The position numbers and the translations under genes were made by a program. Shown one piece after another: positions 1 to 9,005 of a DNA stretch of 64,000 nt. Source of the DNA: Clostridium_AD sp050717635 (GTDB lineage Bacteria > Bacillota > Clostridia > Clostridiales > Clostridiaceae); contig NZ_JBOITO010000040.1 in assembly GCF_050717635.1 (NCBI RefSeq), forward strand, positions 19,590 to 83,589. The letters are read 5' to 3'. The stretch's first letter is position 1; the number at the start of each line of letters is the position of its first letter. The notes under the pieces are model-generated. The model had not been told where the DNA came from and did no database searches. It saw only the letters and a program-made list of their open reading frames with translations.

Positions 1-1857
1 TACTGTTTTCTCTCCTACTTTTACGATAACAATATATTTCTTTGCTTTACTCTCCGTTTCTGTTTGTAATCTTTTACTCACCCTTACTAATGGAATTACA
101 CTATCATTATAAAAAATAACTTCTTTATTATTAGTTTTCTTAACGAGTGTTTCTTTATAATCTATTACCCTATCAATATAACCAAGAGAAATAGCCATTG
201 TTTCATCGCCAATTTTTACAAGAAGAGCTTGTATAATCTGTAGTGTCAGTGGTAATCTTATAATAAAAGAGGTACCTTTGTCAATTTCACTAGTAGCATC
301 TACGCTTCCACCTAAGGCTGCAATCTTAGTTTTAACAACATCCATGCCAACTCCACGCCCTGAAATATCTGTTACTTCTTCATTAGTACTAAATCCTTGT
401 GCAAAAATCAAATTCTTTATGTCTACATCTGACATTCCATCTGTGTTTATACCTACTTTATTAGCTTTGGCCACTATTTTCTTAACATCTAAGCCCTTTC
501 CGTCATCTTCCACTTTTATTATGGCTTTAGTACCTTCAGCGTAAGCTATAAGCCTAATTGTCCCAATAGGATTTTTACCCTTTGAAATTCTCTCTGCACT
601 GGATTCAATACCGTGATCCGCTGCATTACGAAGCAAATGTAATAATGGTTCACCTATTTCATCAATAACTGTTCTATCAAGTTCTGTTTCCTGTCCTTGT
701 ATTTCAAGTTCCATTTCTTTTTCAAGATTTTTGGATAAATCTCTTATCATCCTTGGAAACCTATTGAATACTACTTCCAGTGGAAGCATCCTTATTTTCA
801 TTACTAAATCTTGTAGTTCTGAAGTTGCCCTACCCACTTGTTCTAGTGTTTCGTTTAAATCATCCAATTTATGAACACTACTTATTTGTTCCAGTCTTGT
901 TCTGTGAATTACAAGTTCTGACACCATATTCATAAATTTATCTAACCTATCTAGTTCAACTCTTACAGATTGATGAGCTTTTTTATGAACTACCGCTTCT
1001 TTTTTATCTTCATTTTCATTTTGAACAACTTCCGAACCTTTTACTTCTATTTTTTTAAATTCCCCTATGTTTTCTGCCAGTTCATCATCACTATTTTTTA
1101 ACACAACATCTTCCACTATTACCTGATCTACTTCGGAAATGCTCATCAAAATGTCAACAACTTCATCTTTAGTTTTACTGGTAATATAAATTAACTTTAT
1201 TTCAAATTCAAAGTTCTCACTTTCTAAATCTTCAGCTCCAGGTATAGATTTTATTATTTCACCATGTTCCTCTAAGCTCTTAAAAATGAGAAACGCTCTT
1301 GCTGATTTAAGCAGCGTATTTACACTTATTAAAATATTTATATCAAAAGCATTATACGATTTCTCCATAGCTTGCTTAACAATATTAACGTCATATTCAT
1401 TAAGGATAATTTTATCACTTTTAGTAGAATTATTAATCGTAACAGGAGCTTCTTTTTTTGTTTTAGCAGAAATATTCTCTCCTTCTGCTATGGAATGTAA
1501 GTCATCTATTATATCTTGTATTAAAAGTTCTTCAGATATACCCTCTGAAATATTATTCACCATTTTTTCTAATGTATCCAGACATCTAAATAAAACAGTT
1601 ACAACCTTTTCAGTTACGTTAAGTTTACCTTCTCTAAATTTAGATAGAACATCTTCCATTTTATGTGTTAATTCAGCCATCTGACTAAATCCCATAGTTG
1701 CAGCCATACCTTTTATGGTATGAGCTACTCTAAATATTTCGTTTAGTTTATCTATGTTTTCTGGCCTCTGTTCTAGCTCAAGAAGTGACTCATTCAATGT
1801 CTGCAAATTTTCTATTGACTCTTCTAAAAACATTGACATATATTGTGATGTATCCAT
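1..1857 (-). CDS. cheA: Chemotaxis histidine kinase CheA (3' end outside window)
   Basis: Cytoplasmic kinase that passes phosphate from its own histidine to CheY and CheB in response to receptor arrays. The ATG at 1857 follows a GGGAGG site. The N-terminal Hpt domain has the phospho-accepting His at residue 46 (AHTIKGMAATMGF). A dimerisation helix pair and the HATPase domain follow, with N box (LRNAADHGIE), G1 (DDGKGL) and G2 (GRGVGMDVVK). The CheW-like regulatory domain begins near residue 555 and runs off the window at codon 619, so the last part of the protein is not visible. It is the last visible gene of a fapA-cheW-cheD-cheB-cheR-cheA operon. Family assignment is secure. Confidence 0.96.
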   Translation of the reverse strand, partial: MDTSQYMSMFLEESIENLQTLNESLLELEQRPENIDKLNEIFRVAHTIKGMAATMGFSQMAELTHKMEDVLSKFREGKLNVTEKVVTVLFRCLDTLEKMVNNISEGISEELLIQDIIDDLHSIAEGENISAKTKKEAPVTINNSTKSDKIILNEYDVNIVKQAMEKSYNAFDINILISVNTLLKSARAFLIFKSLEEHGEIIKSIPGAEDLESENFEFEIKLIYITSKTKDEVVDILMSISEVDQVIVEDVVLKNSDDELAENIGEFKKIEVKGSEVVQNENEDKKEAVVHKKAHQSVRVELDRLDKFMNMVSELVIHRTRLEQISSVHKLDDLNETLEQVGRATSELQDLVMKIRMLPLEVVFNRFPRMIRDLSKNLEKEMELEIQGQETELDRTVIDEIGEPLLHLLRNAADHGIESSAERISKGKNPIGTIRLIAYAEGTKAIIKVEDDGKGLDVKKIVAKANKVGINTDGMSDVDIKNLIFAQGFSTNEEVTDISGRGVGMDVVKTKIAALGGSVDATSEIDKGTSFIIRLPLTLQIIQALLVKIGDETMAISLGYIDRVIDYKETLVKKTNNKEVIFYNDSVIPLVRVSKRLQTETESKAKKYIVIVKVGEKTV

Positions 1858-1887
1858 TTTTTTCCCTCCCATTAATTGTTATAACTT

Positions 1888-2652
1888 TTACATTTTTTTA
1901 TAAATAAATGTAGACGCTTTTTCAAATCCATATTCTTTATAATTATATATACTTTCTGTAGCCCCTACAAACAGTAATCCTCCTTTTTTTAGAGATTCAC
2001 TAAATTTTTTATATATTTTATCCTTAATGTCTGCATTAAAATAAATAACTACATTTCGGCACACTATCAGATCAAAATTGCACTCATACTTATCTAAAAT
2101 AAGATCATGTTTCTTAAAATTTACCATTTTTTTAATTGTAGAATTAAGACAGTGTTTATCTCCCACAACCACAAAATATTTATTTAAAAATTCACTTGGT
2201 ACATTTTTAATTTCTGCGTAAACATATTCGCCATTTTTAGCCTTTTCTAGTATTGTGCTATCTATGTCTGTAGCTAGAATCTTATGACTGGCTCTAGGAT
2301 ATAAATCATCCATAATCATAGCTAGCGAATAAGGTTCAGCTCCAACAGAACATGCTGCACTCCAAATTTTAAGCCCTGATCTATATGGTAGCTCCAATGC
2401 TATTTTTTTTGAAAACTCTGAAAATATTTCAGGATTTCTAAAAAATTCTGTTACGTTTATTGTGATGAAATCTAAGAACTTTTGCTTTTGCAAAGGATCA
2501 CTCTTTAATAAATTAATATATTCATCTACAGAATTAACTCCAACTCTAGACATTAAGCTTAAGATTCGTCTATGTAATTGATTAGATTTATATGCTGATA
2601 AATCTATCTTATATTCTTTTAAAACCCATTGCTGAAAATAAATTAAGTCCAT
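1888..2652 (-). CDS. cheR: Chemotaxis receptor methyltransferase CheR
   Basis: S-adenosylmethionine-dependent methyltransferase that methylates glutamates on methyl-accepting chemotaxis receptors during adaptation. At 254 residues it is close to the normal length. The N-terminal helical CheR_N domain (about residues 1-75, with HRRILSLMSRVG) binds receptors. The Rossmann fold follows, with the SAM-binding SAACSVGAEPYSLAM near residue 93 and an FDLIVCRNVVIYF segment near residue 195. ATG at 2652 is preceded by GGGAG. It lies 7 bp after cheB and 30 bp before cheA, so the three are co-transcribed. Its reaction opposes that of the neighbouring CheB. Confidence 0.96.
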   Translation of the reverse strand: MDLIYFQQWVLKEYKIDLSAYKSNQLHRRILSLMSRVGVNSVDEYINLLKSDPLQKQKFLDFITINVTEFFRNPEIFSEFSKKIALELPYRSGLKIWSAACSVGAEPYSLAMIMDDLYPRASHKILATDIDSTILEKAKNGEYVYAEIKNVPSEFLNKYFVVVGDKHCLNSTIKKMVNFKKHDLILDKYECNFDLIVCRNVVIYFNADIKDKIYKKFSESLKKGGLLFVGATESIYNYKEYGFEKASTFIYKKM

Positions 2653-2659
2653 TGCTATC

Positions 2660-3730
2660 TCATCTCCCTACTAGAATTTTACTGATTCTTTCAGCAATAT
2701 CCGAAAGTGGGATGACTTCATCCACTTTACCCGTTTCAAAAGCTGCCTTTGGCATGCCATAAATGATGCAAGTAGACTTATGCTCAGCTATTGTAATTCC
2801 TCCATTATCTTTAATCACTTCGGTTCCATTTGCTCCATCACGTCCCATTCCAGTGAGTATAACACTTAGTAGCCTTGGTCCATAAACTTTAGTAGCAGAT
2901 AAGAAGAGTTTATCTGCGGCGGGTCTAACGCCCCATAGCGTAGGTTCTGTATTTAGATGTATCTTCTTGTCAGTACCTACCTCCATGTGAAAACCACCAG
3001 GAGCTATATATACTACATTTTTTTCTAGGATGTCACCATCTTGTGCTTCTACAACCATAATTTCACTGTTCAAATTAAGTCGCTGCGCAAAAGCCTTTGT
3101 AAAGCCTGCTGGCATATGTTGCACTACAAGTACCGGCACCCCTAAATCTTTAGGTAATTCTGTTATTACTTTATATAATGCTTTGGGACCACCAGTGGAA
3201 GCTCCAATAACTATAGCCTCTATGCCGCAAGCTCCTAAATTTTTAGTGTGGACCGCCACCTTTTGAGAGTTATTTATACTTAATTCGATATTTTTTTTAA
3301 CTTTCATTTTGTTTTCAGCCATACTACGAGTAAAAGCTAATTTTATCTTTTGCACCAGTTCATCTTTAACTTTATTAATGTCTAGTGATATTGCCCCAGA
3401 TGGTTTTGCTATAAAATCAAAAGCTCCTAGCTGTAGACATTCCATAGTGAGTTCCGTTCCAGTTTTAGATATACTACTAAGCATGATAACTGGTATATCA
3501 ACGTTATTTTTTTTAAGTTGCCCTAAGGTTTCAATCCCATCCATTTTAGGCATTTCAACATCCAAAGTTATTATATCAGGTTTTTCAAGGGTGATTTTTG
3601 ATAACAGTTCTTCGCCATTTTTTGCTGTATCTATAACTTCCATTTCTGTTTCGCTATTTACCATATCAGAAATTATTTTTCTCATTAATGCTGAATCATC
3701 CACTACAATAACTTTAATTTTTTTTGACAA
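2660..3730 (-). CDS. cheB: Chemotaxis response regulator and methylesterase CheB
   Basis: Two-domain enzyme that removes methyl groups from receptors, and in this family often deamidates receptor glutamines, when phosphorylated by CheA. The receiver domain has acidic residues DD11-12, phospho-acceptor Asp57 (ITLDVEMPKMDG) and a conserved Lys near 109. The C-terminal esterase domain shows the catalytic triad regions: Ser in GASTGGP, His in VVQHMPAGF and Asp in TGMGRDGANG. At 356 residues it is full length. The start is TTG at 3730, eight bases after GGGGTG, and no ATG is better placed. It lies between cheD and cheR in the operon. Confidence 0.96.
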   Translation of the reverse strand: MSKKIKVIVVDDSALMRKIISDMVNSETEMEVIDTAKNGEELLSKITLEKPDIITLDVEMPKMDGIETLGQLKKNNVDIPVIMLSSISKTGTELTMECLQLGAFDFIAKPSGAISLDINKVKDELVQKIKLAFTRSMAENKMKVKKNIELSINNSQKVAVHTKNLGACGIEAIVIGASTGGPKALYKVITELPKDLGVPVLVVQHMPAGFTKAFAQRLNLNSEIMVVEAQDGDILEKNVVYIAPGGFHMEVGTDKKIHLNTEPTLWGVRPAADKLFLSATKVYGPRLLSVILTGMGRDGANGTEVIKDNGGITIAEHKSTCIIYGMPKAAFETGKVDEVIPLSDIAERISKILVGR

Positions 3731-3762
3731 TATATTTCACCCCATTGTGGTTTGCATAAAAT

Positions 3763-4251
3763 CTAAATTTCCCTTATACCTATACCTACAGTTCTAATAG
3801 ACAGCAATCCACTAGCGGTATCGAATATCAGTGTTCTTCCTTTATTCCCACCAATATCTTCTGCTATTATCGGTATAGATAGTTCTTTAAGCGCATTTTT
3901 CACAGCTATACCATTTCTATTACCAATGTCCATTATTATACTTTTATCTGCAAAATTAAACATGGAAGCTCCACCTGCTATTTTAGCTCTCATATTTTTA
4001 AGCTTTGCACCTTTTTTTATCATGTCGCGGACGAGTATTGGTATAGCTAAATCTGCAAATTTTATTTCATTGGTTACTTTGTTAAACTGACTACTATCTG
4101 GAAGCATTATGTGTGCCAATCCTCCAAGTGATAGTACTCTGTCATAAATTGCAATACCCACACAAGAGCCCAGGCCCACAGTTATTAATTTATCCGGAGA
4201 GTATGCTACATTTAAATCTGCAATTCCTACTTTTATTTCAATATATTCCAT
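3763..4251 (-). CDS. cheD: Chemoreceptor glutamine deamidase CheD
   Basis: Deamidates specific receptor glutamines to glutamate and, in Bacillus-type systems, also interacts with CheC and receptors to tune CheA activity. The active-site Cys30 is in GLGSCVGIAIYD and the His47 partner in GGLAHIMLPDS; both family-defining residues are present. Length (162 residues) is normal. ATG at 4251 follows AAGGTG. It sits 13 bp after cheW and about 30 bp before cheB. CheD marks this as a Gram-positive-style adaptation system rather than the enteric CheR/CheB-only type. Confidence 0.95.
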   Translation of the reverse strand: MEYIEIKVGIADLNVAYSPDKLITVGLGSCVGIAIYDRVLSLGGLAHIMLPDSSQFNKVTNEIKFADLAIPILVRDMIKKGAKLKNMRAKIAGGASMFNFADKSIIMDIGNRNGIAVKNALKELSIPIIAEDIGGNKGRTLIFDTASGLLSIRTVGIGIREI

Positions 4252-4264
4252 CTCAACACCTTTT

Positions 4265-4714
4265 TTACATTATTTGTATTTTTTCTTGCTCTGTTAATAT
4301 ACCTGAAAGGTTTAAATATATAATTATTTTACCATCAATTTTAATAAATCCTTTGATGTATCTTTTTGAAATTCCAGAAATCATCTCAGGTGAATCTTCT
4401 ATGCTATCGCACTTTACATCCTTAACTTCAGAAACAAAATCAACTATTATACCTATTTTGCTATGGTTTTGCTTAGCAACTATTATCTTAGTTTGTTCTG
4501 TGTTTTCAGTAATAGGCAAATCGAATCTTTTCGATATTGATATAATCGGCAAAATTCCACCTTCATAATTTATCACACCTTCAACAAATGCTGGTGAATC
4601 TGGAATTTTAGCTGCTTTTTCGTATCCTAGTATTCTTTCTACTTCCATAATACTAGTAGCATAATGCTCATCATTTACACTAAAAATCAAGATTTTAATA
4701 TCTTGGTCCTTCAT
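4265..4714 (-). CDS. cheW: Chemotaxis coupling protein CheW
   Basis: Scaffold protein that links receptors to CheA in the membrane-associated signalling array. The 149-residue product is a single CheW-like SH3-type beta-barrel domain. Typical features are IFSVNDEHYATSIMEVERIL at the N-terminus, an FVEGVINYEGGILPIIS core and a final beta-strand region containing FIKIDGKIIIYLNL. The ATG at 4714 follows GGGGGAG. It lies 11 bp after fapA and just upstream of cheD, in the same transcription unit. No catalytic residues are expected. Confidence 0.94.
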   Translation of the reverse strand: MKDQDIKILIFSVNDEHYATSIMEVERILGYEKAAKIPDSPAFVEGVINYEGGILPIISISKRFDLPITENTEQTKIIVAKQNHSKIGIIVDFVSEVKDVKCDSIEDSPEMISGISKRYIKGFIKIDGKIIIYLNLSGILTEQEKIQIM

Positions 4715-4725
4715 ATTAGCTCCCC

Positions 4726-6678
4726 CTACAATAGTAATTTATCAACAATTAGCTCTCCAGAATCGTCTATATAAGCATGTACATTTTTACTATCAATATC
4801 TAAAACGTATTCTCTAGCCCCTATAGTAAACCTAGTATTTGAATAAGCAACTTCTGCCCATATTTGACCATGGTTTTCAACAATAAGCTGAGTCGATACC
4901 CCCCCATGTCCACCAACTGTTTTACATTTAATTTCTTTCCCGGCTTTTATAATTCCACCTCTGGCTACACTTTTATCTTTTTTGAATATCACACTATTGC
5001 TTGCACATATTTGTGATACATATTGTCCTTTTCCACTAAAGATTACATTACCTGAACTCTTAATTGTTGAATCTTGACAATAATCTAGAACTACATCCAC
5101 AGGAAGAGTTAAATCTATTGTGAGGTTTACAATTTTATTGTCAATAATTGTAACAACATCATTTAATTCCTCATAATGTTCTATACTAAGAGGGCCTAAA
5201 TTAAGTATTTTATGTTTTATGATAAATATTAATGGATCCTCTTCACTTTCCGACTGTGACATTTGTTCAAGAACCTTAATTGATGTTTTAGGAAGTTTCT
5301 TAAATTTAGTTTCAAGCAAAATTTTAATTAATTCACCATCACTAGTATTTTTTTCTAAAAGGTTCATATCTTTAAGTTGACCTATTGAAGCAATTATTTT
5401 CCCTAGATCGTTTTTCATGCTCTTTAAATCGCACAAATATTCTTGAGTTAATACATCTTCTTTACCGGCAGAAACAGATGAATGAAATATATTGCCGCGT
5501 ATTACAATATCTCCGTTAGCAGTAATTATCGCTTCTGCTACATTATCTTTAATTAAAATAGAATTACCCGATTCTACGCTCATTCCTTCGTGTACACTGC
5601 CATGGATAATTATATCTCCTAAAAATTTAACATTCCCAGTTTTAAGTTCCACATCTCCATTTACTTCATAGGTTTTATAAACAAAAAAAGTACTTCCCTT
5701 AGCAGAGGGTCTACCTTCACTTGCTGCTACAACAGTACATGCATCTTTCATTTCAGCACCAGAACCAGCAGCTAATACTATTTTTTTGGCATTTTTAGCT
5801 TTTACAGCTTTCCCTGTAATATCCATTCCATCTTCTCCATCTGCTCCTGGATAAAGAATAGCTAAAACTTGTCCTTTTTCAACTGCATTAACGGTTCCTA
5901 TGGCCTTATAGTCTACAATTTGTTCGGTTTCATAATTTTCAGAGTGTTCTTTGCTTGCCAAATCATACTTGATTTCAAGCCTGTCATCTATTTTCTTTAT
6001 AGGCTCTTTTCCTTTTGCAATTAATAGTTCACAGGTTTCCATAGCTTCAGAACATTTTATAACTTCATCTTTTAAAATACCATATTTAATATTATGATTT
6101 ATAAGTTCATTTTCAATTTCAAGTACAGTGAATTTCGGTGGTACAATTTCCTCTTTTTTTTCTATTTCTAAGGCAACTGAACTTGTGGCCTTCACATCTT
6201 TTAGTTTATAAGTAATCTTAGGTTCGTATATAATACTAATATAAGCTTCCATCTTATCTAAACTTGTCCTTAAATCCATCTTCCTTTTAGCTTCATCTTC
6301 TTTAATTAAAACTTCTATAATACTTTCCGTGTATACAGGTGTACGGAGGTTTACACTTTCACCATCCACTGTTATCGTAAGATTATTTGTAGTAGAAATT
6401 AGTGCTGGCTTTCCACCTTGTTTAGGATCTTTTATAACAATTTCACCAAACAGAATTTCTATAGTTCCATTTATTTCTTCACTAGGTGTTTGTTTTTGTT
6501 TTAAGTAAGCTATATCATCTATAGAAATCACAGCATGTTTCTTAAAAAAACCATTTTTCTCTTCTAGAATTGAATATTTAATCTTTTCTACTGGGATACC
6601 TAAACTAATACTCGCATTTTGTAAACACTCTAAAACATTAGCCCCTTGAAAATTCTTAGTGCCTACTTTATCTATCAA
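4726..6678 (-). CDS. FapA-family (DUF342) polymer-forming protein
   Basis: A 650-residue protein of the DUF342/FapA family. About residues 1-50 form a Jag-N-like start (NVLECLQNASISLGIPVEKI). A beta-rich N-terminal domain follows. The C-terminal half is a right-handed beta-helix of short repeats (FLGDIIIHGSVHEGMSVESG; DIVIRGNI; GNVIFSGKGQYV). Known relatives lie in flagellar or chemotaxis operons and have been linked to flagellar assembly or surface-sensing control; the biochemical role is not settled. The start is TTG at 6678, placed correctly after GAGGTGG. It is the first gene of the chemotaxis operon. Family assignment is firm, function is inferred. Confidence 0.87.
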   Translation of the reverse strand: MIDKVGTKNFQGANVLECLQNASISLGIPVEKIKYSILEEKNGFFKKHAVISIDDIAYLKQKQTPSEEINGTIEILFGEIVIKDPKQGGKPALISTTNNLTITVDGESVNLRTPVYTESIIEVLIKEDEAKRKMDLRTSLDKMEAYISIIYEPKITYKLKDVKATSSVALEIEKKEEIVPPKFTVLEIENELINHNIKYGILKDEVIKCSEAMETCELLIAKGKEPIKKIDDRLEIKYDLASKEHSENYETEQIVDYKAIGTVNAVEKGQVLAILYPGADGEDGMDITGKAVKAKNAKKIVLAAGSGAEMKDACTVVAASEGRPSAKGSTFFVYKTYEVNGDVELKTGNVKFLGDIIIHGSVHEGMSVESGNSILIKDNVAEAIITANGDIVIRGNIFHSSVSAGKEDVLTQEYLCDLKSMKNDLGKIIASIGQLKDMNLLEKNTSDGELIKILLETKFKKLPKTSIKVLEQMSQSESEEDPLIFIIKHKILNLGPLSIEHYEELNDVVTIIDNKIVNLTIDLTLPVDVVLDYCQDSTIKSSGNVIFSGKGQYVSQICASNSVIFKKDKSVARGGIIKAGKEIKCKTVGGHGGVSTQLIVENHGQIWAEVAYSNTRFTIGAREYVLDIDSKNVHAYIDDSGELIVDKLLL

Positions 6679-6703
6679 TTATACCACCTCTTTCTATATT
6701 GAA

Positions 6704-6713
6704 ATTATACCAT
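6704..6713 (-). promoter_or_regulatory. Extended -10 promoter for the fapA-che operon
   Basis: On the minus strand the 71-bp gap upstream of fapA contains ATGGTATAAT, a perfect -10 hexamer with the TGn extension, 26 bp before the TTG start. No good -35 and no motility sigma factor (SigD-type) consensus was found at the right distance. The operon may therefore be at least partly read by the housekeeping sigma factor, or by readthrough from the aminotransferase gene. Confidence 0.45.
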
Positions 6714-6749
6714 GATTTATCCTTATATTTGTGTATAATACAAGATGTT

Positions 6750-7634
6750 TTATTTATTTATCGTCTTATTCGAAAGAAACTTTATAAATTTCTTTTTATC
6801 TTGATTTAATTCAACATCAAATCCTACCATTATTGAATTTATAATAGGATTTTGTGATGAATTAAAAGAGTACTCATCCACACTTTTTATTGGTAATACC
6901 TTTGGTGAGGTCCCTGAAATAAACAAACCCGTTAAATCCTTTAAATCACTTTCATGGATATCGTCTTCTTTAAAGTTTAAATTTAAATTCTTACAAACTT
7001 TTATAATAAATTGTCTTGTGATACCTGGAAGCACTTTTAAAACCTTTGAAGTTACTACAGTAGTTCCCCTTATCATGAAAATATTTGATTTACTACCTTC
7101 AGTAATAAGCCCCTGATTGTCTATAAGAATTGCCTCATATGCCTTTGTATTTGCAATCTCTCTGTTTACACCCTCTCTAAAAGCACTATCAATAACTTTA
7201 GCATTTGGATTACTACGTTCGCCATGATATGTAATGGTTTTCACACCTTTTTCATATTGCTCCCGTGAGGGATAGTCATGTGGAATAAAATAAGCTAAGA
7301 ATGTTTCACTGAAAGTATTACTATTTTCACCTTTCACCTCTGTTGGGTCATAATTTATAATTAATTTTAAATTTTCATTTTGAGCACTATTTATATCTAT
7401 TAATTTAATAATTCCATCTATAATTTCATCCCTTGTAATATGGGGACTATATTTCATAATGCTTGCAGAGTTTTCTAGCCTATCTAGATGTTCCATAAGA
7501 AAAATCGGAATTCCATCACTTACTCTTATAACTTCATATAAGGTTTTACCTTCACTCTTATAATAGCCATCGAATTCTGCACTGTTTTTAATTTCTTCTC
7601 CCAATAAAAAATATGAATTTGTACACTTTTCCAT
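6750..7634 (-). CDS. Class IV PLP-dependent aminotransferase (IlvE/PabC-like)
   Basis: Fold-type IV PLP enzyme, related to branched-chain aminotransferase, D-amino-acid aminotransferase and 4-amino-4-deoxychorismate lyase. The 294-residue chain has the pattern LYEVIRV...PIFLMEHLDRLENSA at the N-terminus. The Schiff-base lysine is probably in SNPNAKVIDS near residue 145. The cofactor-binding motif LITEGSKSNIFMI lies near residue 177 and a glycine-rich SGTSPKVLPI near 240. ATG at 7634 follows AAGGGG. Substrate cannot be told from the sequence, and no folate or branched-chain genes sit next to it. It lies between the HAD phosphatase and the chemotaxis operon, all on the minus strand. Confidence 0.85.
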   Translation of the reverse strand: MEKCTNSYFLLGEEIKNSAEFDGYYKSEGKTLYEVIRVSDGIPIFLMEHLDRLENSASIMKYSPHITRDEIIDGIIKLIDINSAQNENLKLIINYDPTEVKGENSNTFSETFLAYFIPHDYPSREQYEKGVKTITYHGERSNPNAKVIDSAFREGVNREIANTKAYEAILIDNQGLITEGSKSNIFMIRGTTVVTSKVLKVLPGITRQFIIKVCKNLNLNFKEDDIHESDLKDLTGLFISGTSPKVLPIKSVDEYSFNSSQNPIINSIMVGFDVELNQDKKKFIKFLSNKTINK

Positions 7635-7671
7635 ATATATTTCCCCTTCGTTATTCTATTATTTTTATTTG

Positions 7672-8316
7672 TTATTTCCATTTTAAAATTTCTATTTTAT
7701 CGTGTGTTTTCTTAAAGTTTATTAAATATGGATGCCCCACTAAGTTGAAAAGTGGCAGATCTGATAGAGAATCAGAGTACATATATGAACCTTCAAAATC
7801 AACCTGAATATTTTCTTCCTTTAGTACCTCTTTTAATCTTATTACTTTTTCCTCGCCTTTGCAATTTTCTCCAATAATTTCATTTCTATGAAAGCCGCCA
7901 TCAGTCAAAAACCTAGTTCCTATTACCTTGTCAACTTCCTTTATATTATATAGTTCACACAAATAGAATTCTGCAGAAGCTGAGATCAAATAAATCTTGT
8001 ACCCCTGTGCCTTCATCTTTTTAATGGTGTCAATAGCATCCTTGTATAATATTTTACTTAATCGTGTTTCATAAAATTCACTTACGATTTTCTTCATTTC
8101 CTCTTCCTCTATACCGTCAATAAATCTTATAAAAATTTTCTTCAATTTTGAAGCATCATATATCTTAAAAGCGTAAAATATAGATGAAAATATACTTTCA
8201 GGTAAATATTTTATTAGTCTACGATTTTTTTTCATCATAAATAGATAAAACTCTACTAATGTTTCTCGTTTAGTTAGAGTGTAATCCACATCAAAAATAG
8301 CCAATTTTTCTTTCAT
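7672..8316 (-). CDS. HAD-superfamily phosphatase, subclass IB (SerB-like)
   Basis: Small-molecule phosphatase of the HAD IB group, which includes phosphoserine phosphatase and many enzymes of unknown substrate. Motif I is FDVDYTLTKRET at the N-terminus (nucleophile Asp plus acid-base Asp), motif II is IYLISASAEFYL and motif III/IV is YMYSDSLSDLPLF. The ATG at 8316 is chosen because GAGGAG lies six bases upstream; an in-frame ATG at 8340 has no ribosome site. The protein is about 214 residues and ends 37 bp upstream of the aminotransferase start. The substrate is unknown; the SDSLSDLP version of the last motif is typical of the IB group. Confidence 0.82.
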   Translation of the reverse strand: MKEKLAIFDVDYTLTKRETLVEFYLFMMKKNRRLIKYLPESIFSSIFYAFKIYDASKLKKIFIRFIDGIEEEEMKKIVSEFYETRLSKILYKDAIDTIKKMKAQGYKIYLISASAEFYLCELYNIKEVDKVIGTRFLTDGGFHRNEIIGENCKGEEKVIRLKEVLKEENIQVDFEGSYMYSDSLSDLPLFNLVGHPYLINFKKTHDKIEILKWK

Positions 8317-8396
8317 AAGTTCTCCTCTCTTAAAAAACATATTAATATTGTTATTATTACCATAAGCTTACTATTAATGCTTTTTAAAAAAACTTT

Positions 8397-8433
8397 AAAA
8401 AGAGCCGATGCATATGCAACGACTCTTTTATAA
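8397..8433 (-). terminator. Intrinsic terminator after the DUF1292 gene
   Basis: Read on the minus strand, AAAAGAGTCGTTGCA pairs with TGCATCGGCTCTTTT (one mismatch, two wobbles), followed by a T-rich run. It begins 3 bp after the DUF1292 stop codon and separates that gene from the HAD phosphatase. Confidence 0.75.
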
Positions 8434-8435
8434 AA

Positions 8436-8834
8436 TTATTTTTCTTCTTTAATCATTTTTTCGTAATATGCAGTTACTTCTGCAAATTCTTCATCTTCAG
8501 GAATAACGAGTTCTCCTGTTTCTTCATCTCCAACTACCTTGAAAAGATAAATTGAATCATCCTCAGGATTTTGAACTAACGCAAATTCATTATCTTTATA
8601 AGTAAATCCATCTACTACTTCACATGGAATTACATTACCATTTTCATCCTCTAAATCTACTGTTAATGCTTCGCCTTCTCCTTCTCCGCAACCACAACCA
8701 CAACCTTCATCGTCATGCTCATGACCTCCGCATCCACAACCTTCATTTTCATTGCTTCCACATCCGCATCCTTGGCTTTCTATTTCATTTTCTTCTTCGT
8801 TACAACCGCATCCGCAATTTTTCTCTTCATTCAT
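8436..8834 (-). CDS. DUF1292 protein with cysteine-rich CGCG repeats
   Basis: A 132-residue acidic protein in two parts. Residues 1-50 carry clustered Cys-Gly-Cys motifs: cysteines 7, 9, 11, 23, 25, 33, 35, 45, 47 and 49, with a GHEHDDEG histidine/acid patch near 37-44. The C-terminal part (about 54-132) is a DUF1292 domain (VDLEDENGNVIPCEVVDGF, then FALVQNP and YLFKVV). DUF1292 proteins are common in Clostridia, often near the mreB/alaS/ruvX group, and have no assigned function. The cysteine repeats suggest metal binding, which is inference. ATG at 8834 follows AGGAGG. The gene has its own terminator and appears monocistronic. Confidence 0.85.
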   Translation of the reverse strand: MNEEKNCGCGCNEEENEIESQGCGCGSNENEGCGCGGHEHDDEGCGCGCGEGEGEALTVDLEDENGNVIPCEVVDGFTYKDNEFALVQNPEDDSIYLFKVVGDEETGELVIPEDEEFAEVTAYYEKMIKEEK

Positions 8835-8949
8835 AATGTAATACCTCCTATTTTGAGTATGTTATAATTTTACCCTTAATTATACTATTTTAAAAGGGTT
8901 TTTTGAATTATTTTTATTAAATTATTGTTAAGTTTTTAATATAATCTAA

Positions 8950-8991
8950 AATTCAAAAGAAGATAGAATTTAATCTATCCTCCTTTGAATT
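8950..8991 (-). terminator. Stem-loop downstream of the PFOR gene
   Basis: AATTCAAAGGAGGATAGA and TCTATCTTCTTTTGAATT (minus strand) form an 18-bp stem with a 6-base loop, starting 15 bp after the PFOR stop. The tail is only modestly T-rich, so it may be a weak terminator or an mRNA-stabilising hairpin. Confidence 0.6.
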
Positions 8992-9005
8992 CATAATTCT
9001 AAAAA

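Noticed and set aside
1286..1684. 132-codon plus-strand frame
   Set aside because: Lies entirely within cheA on the other strand; no ribosome site and no recognisable domain.
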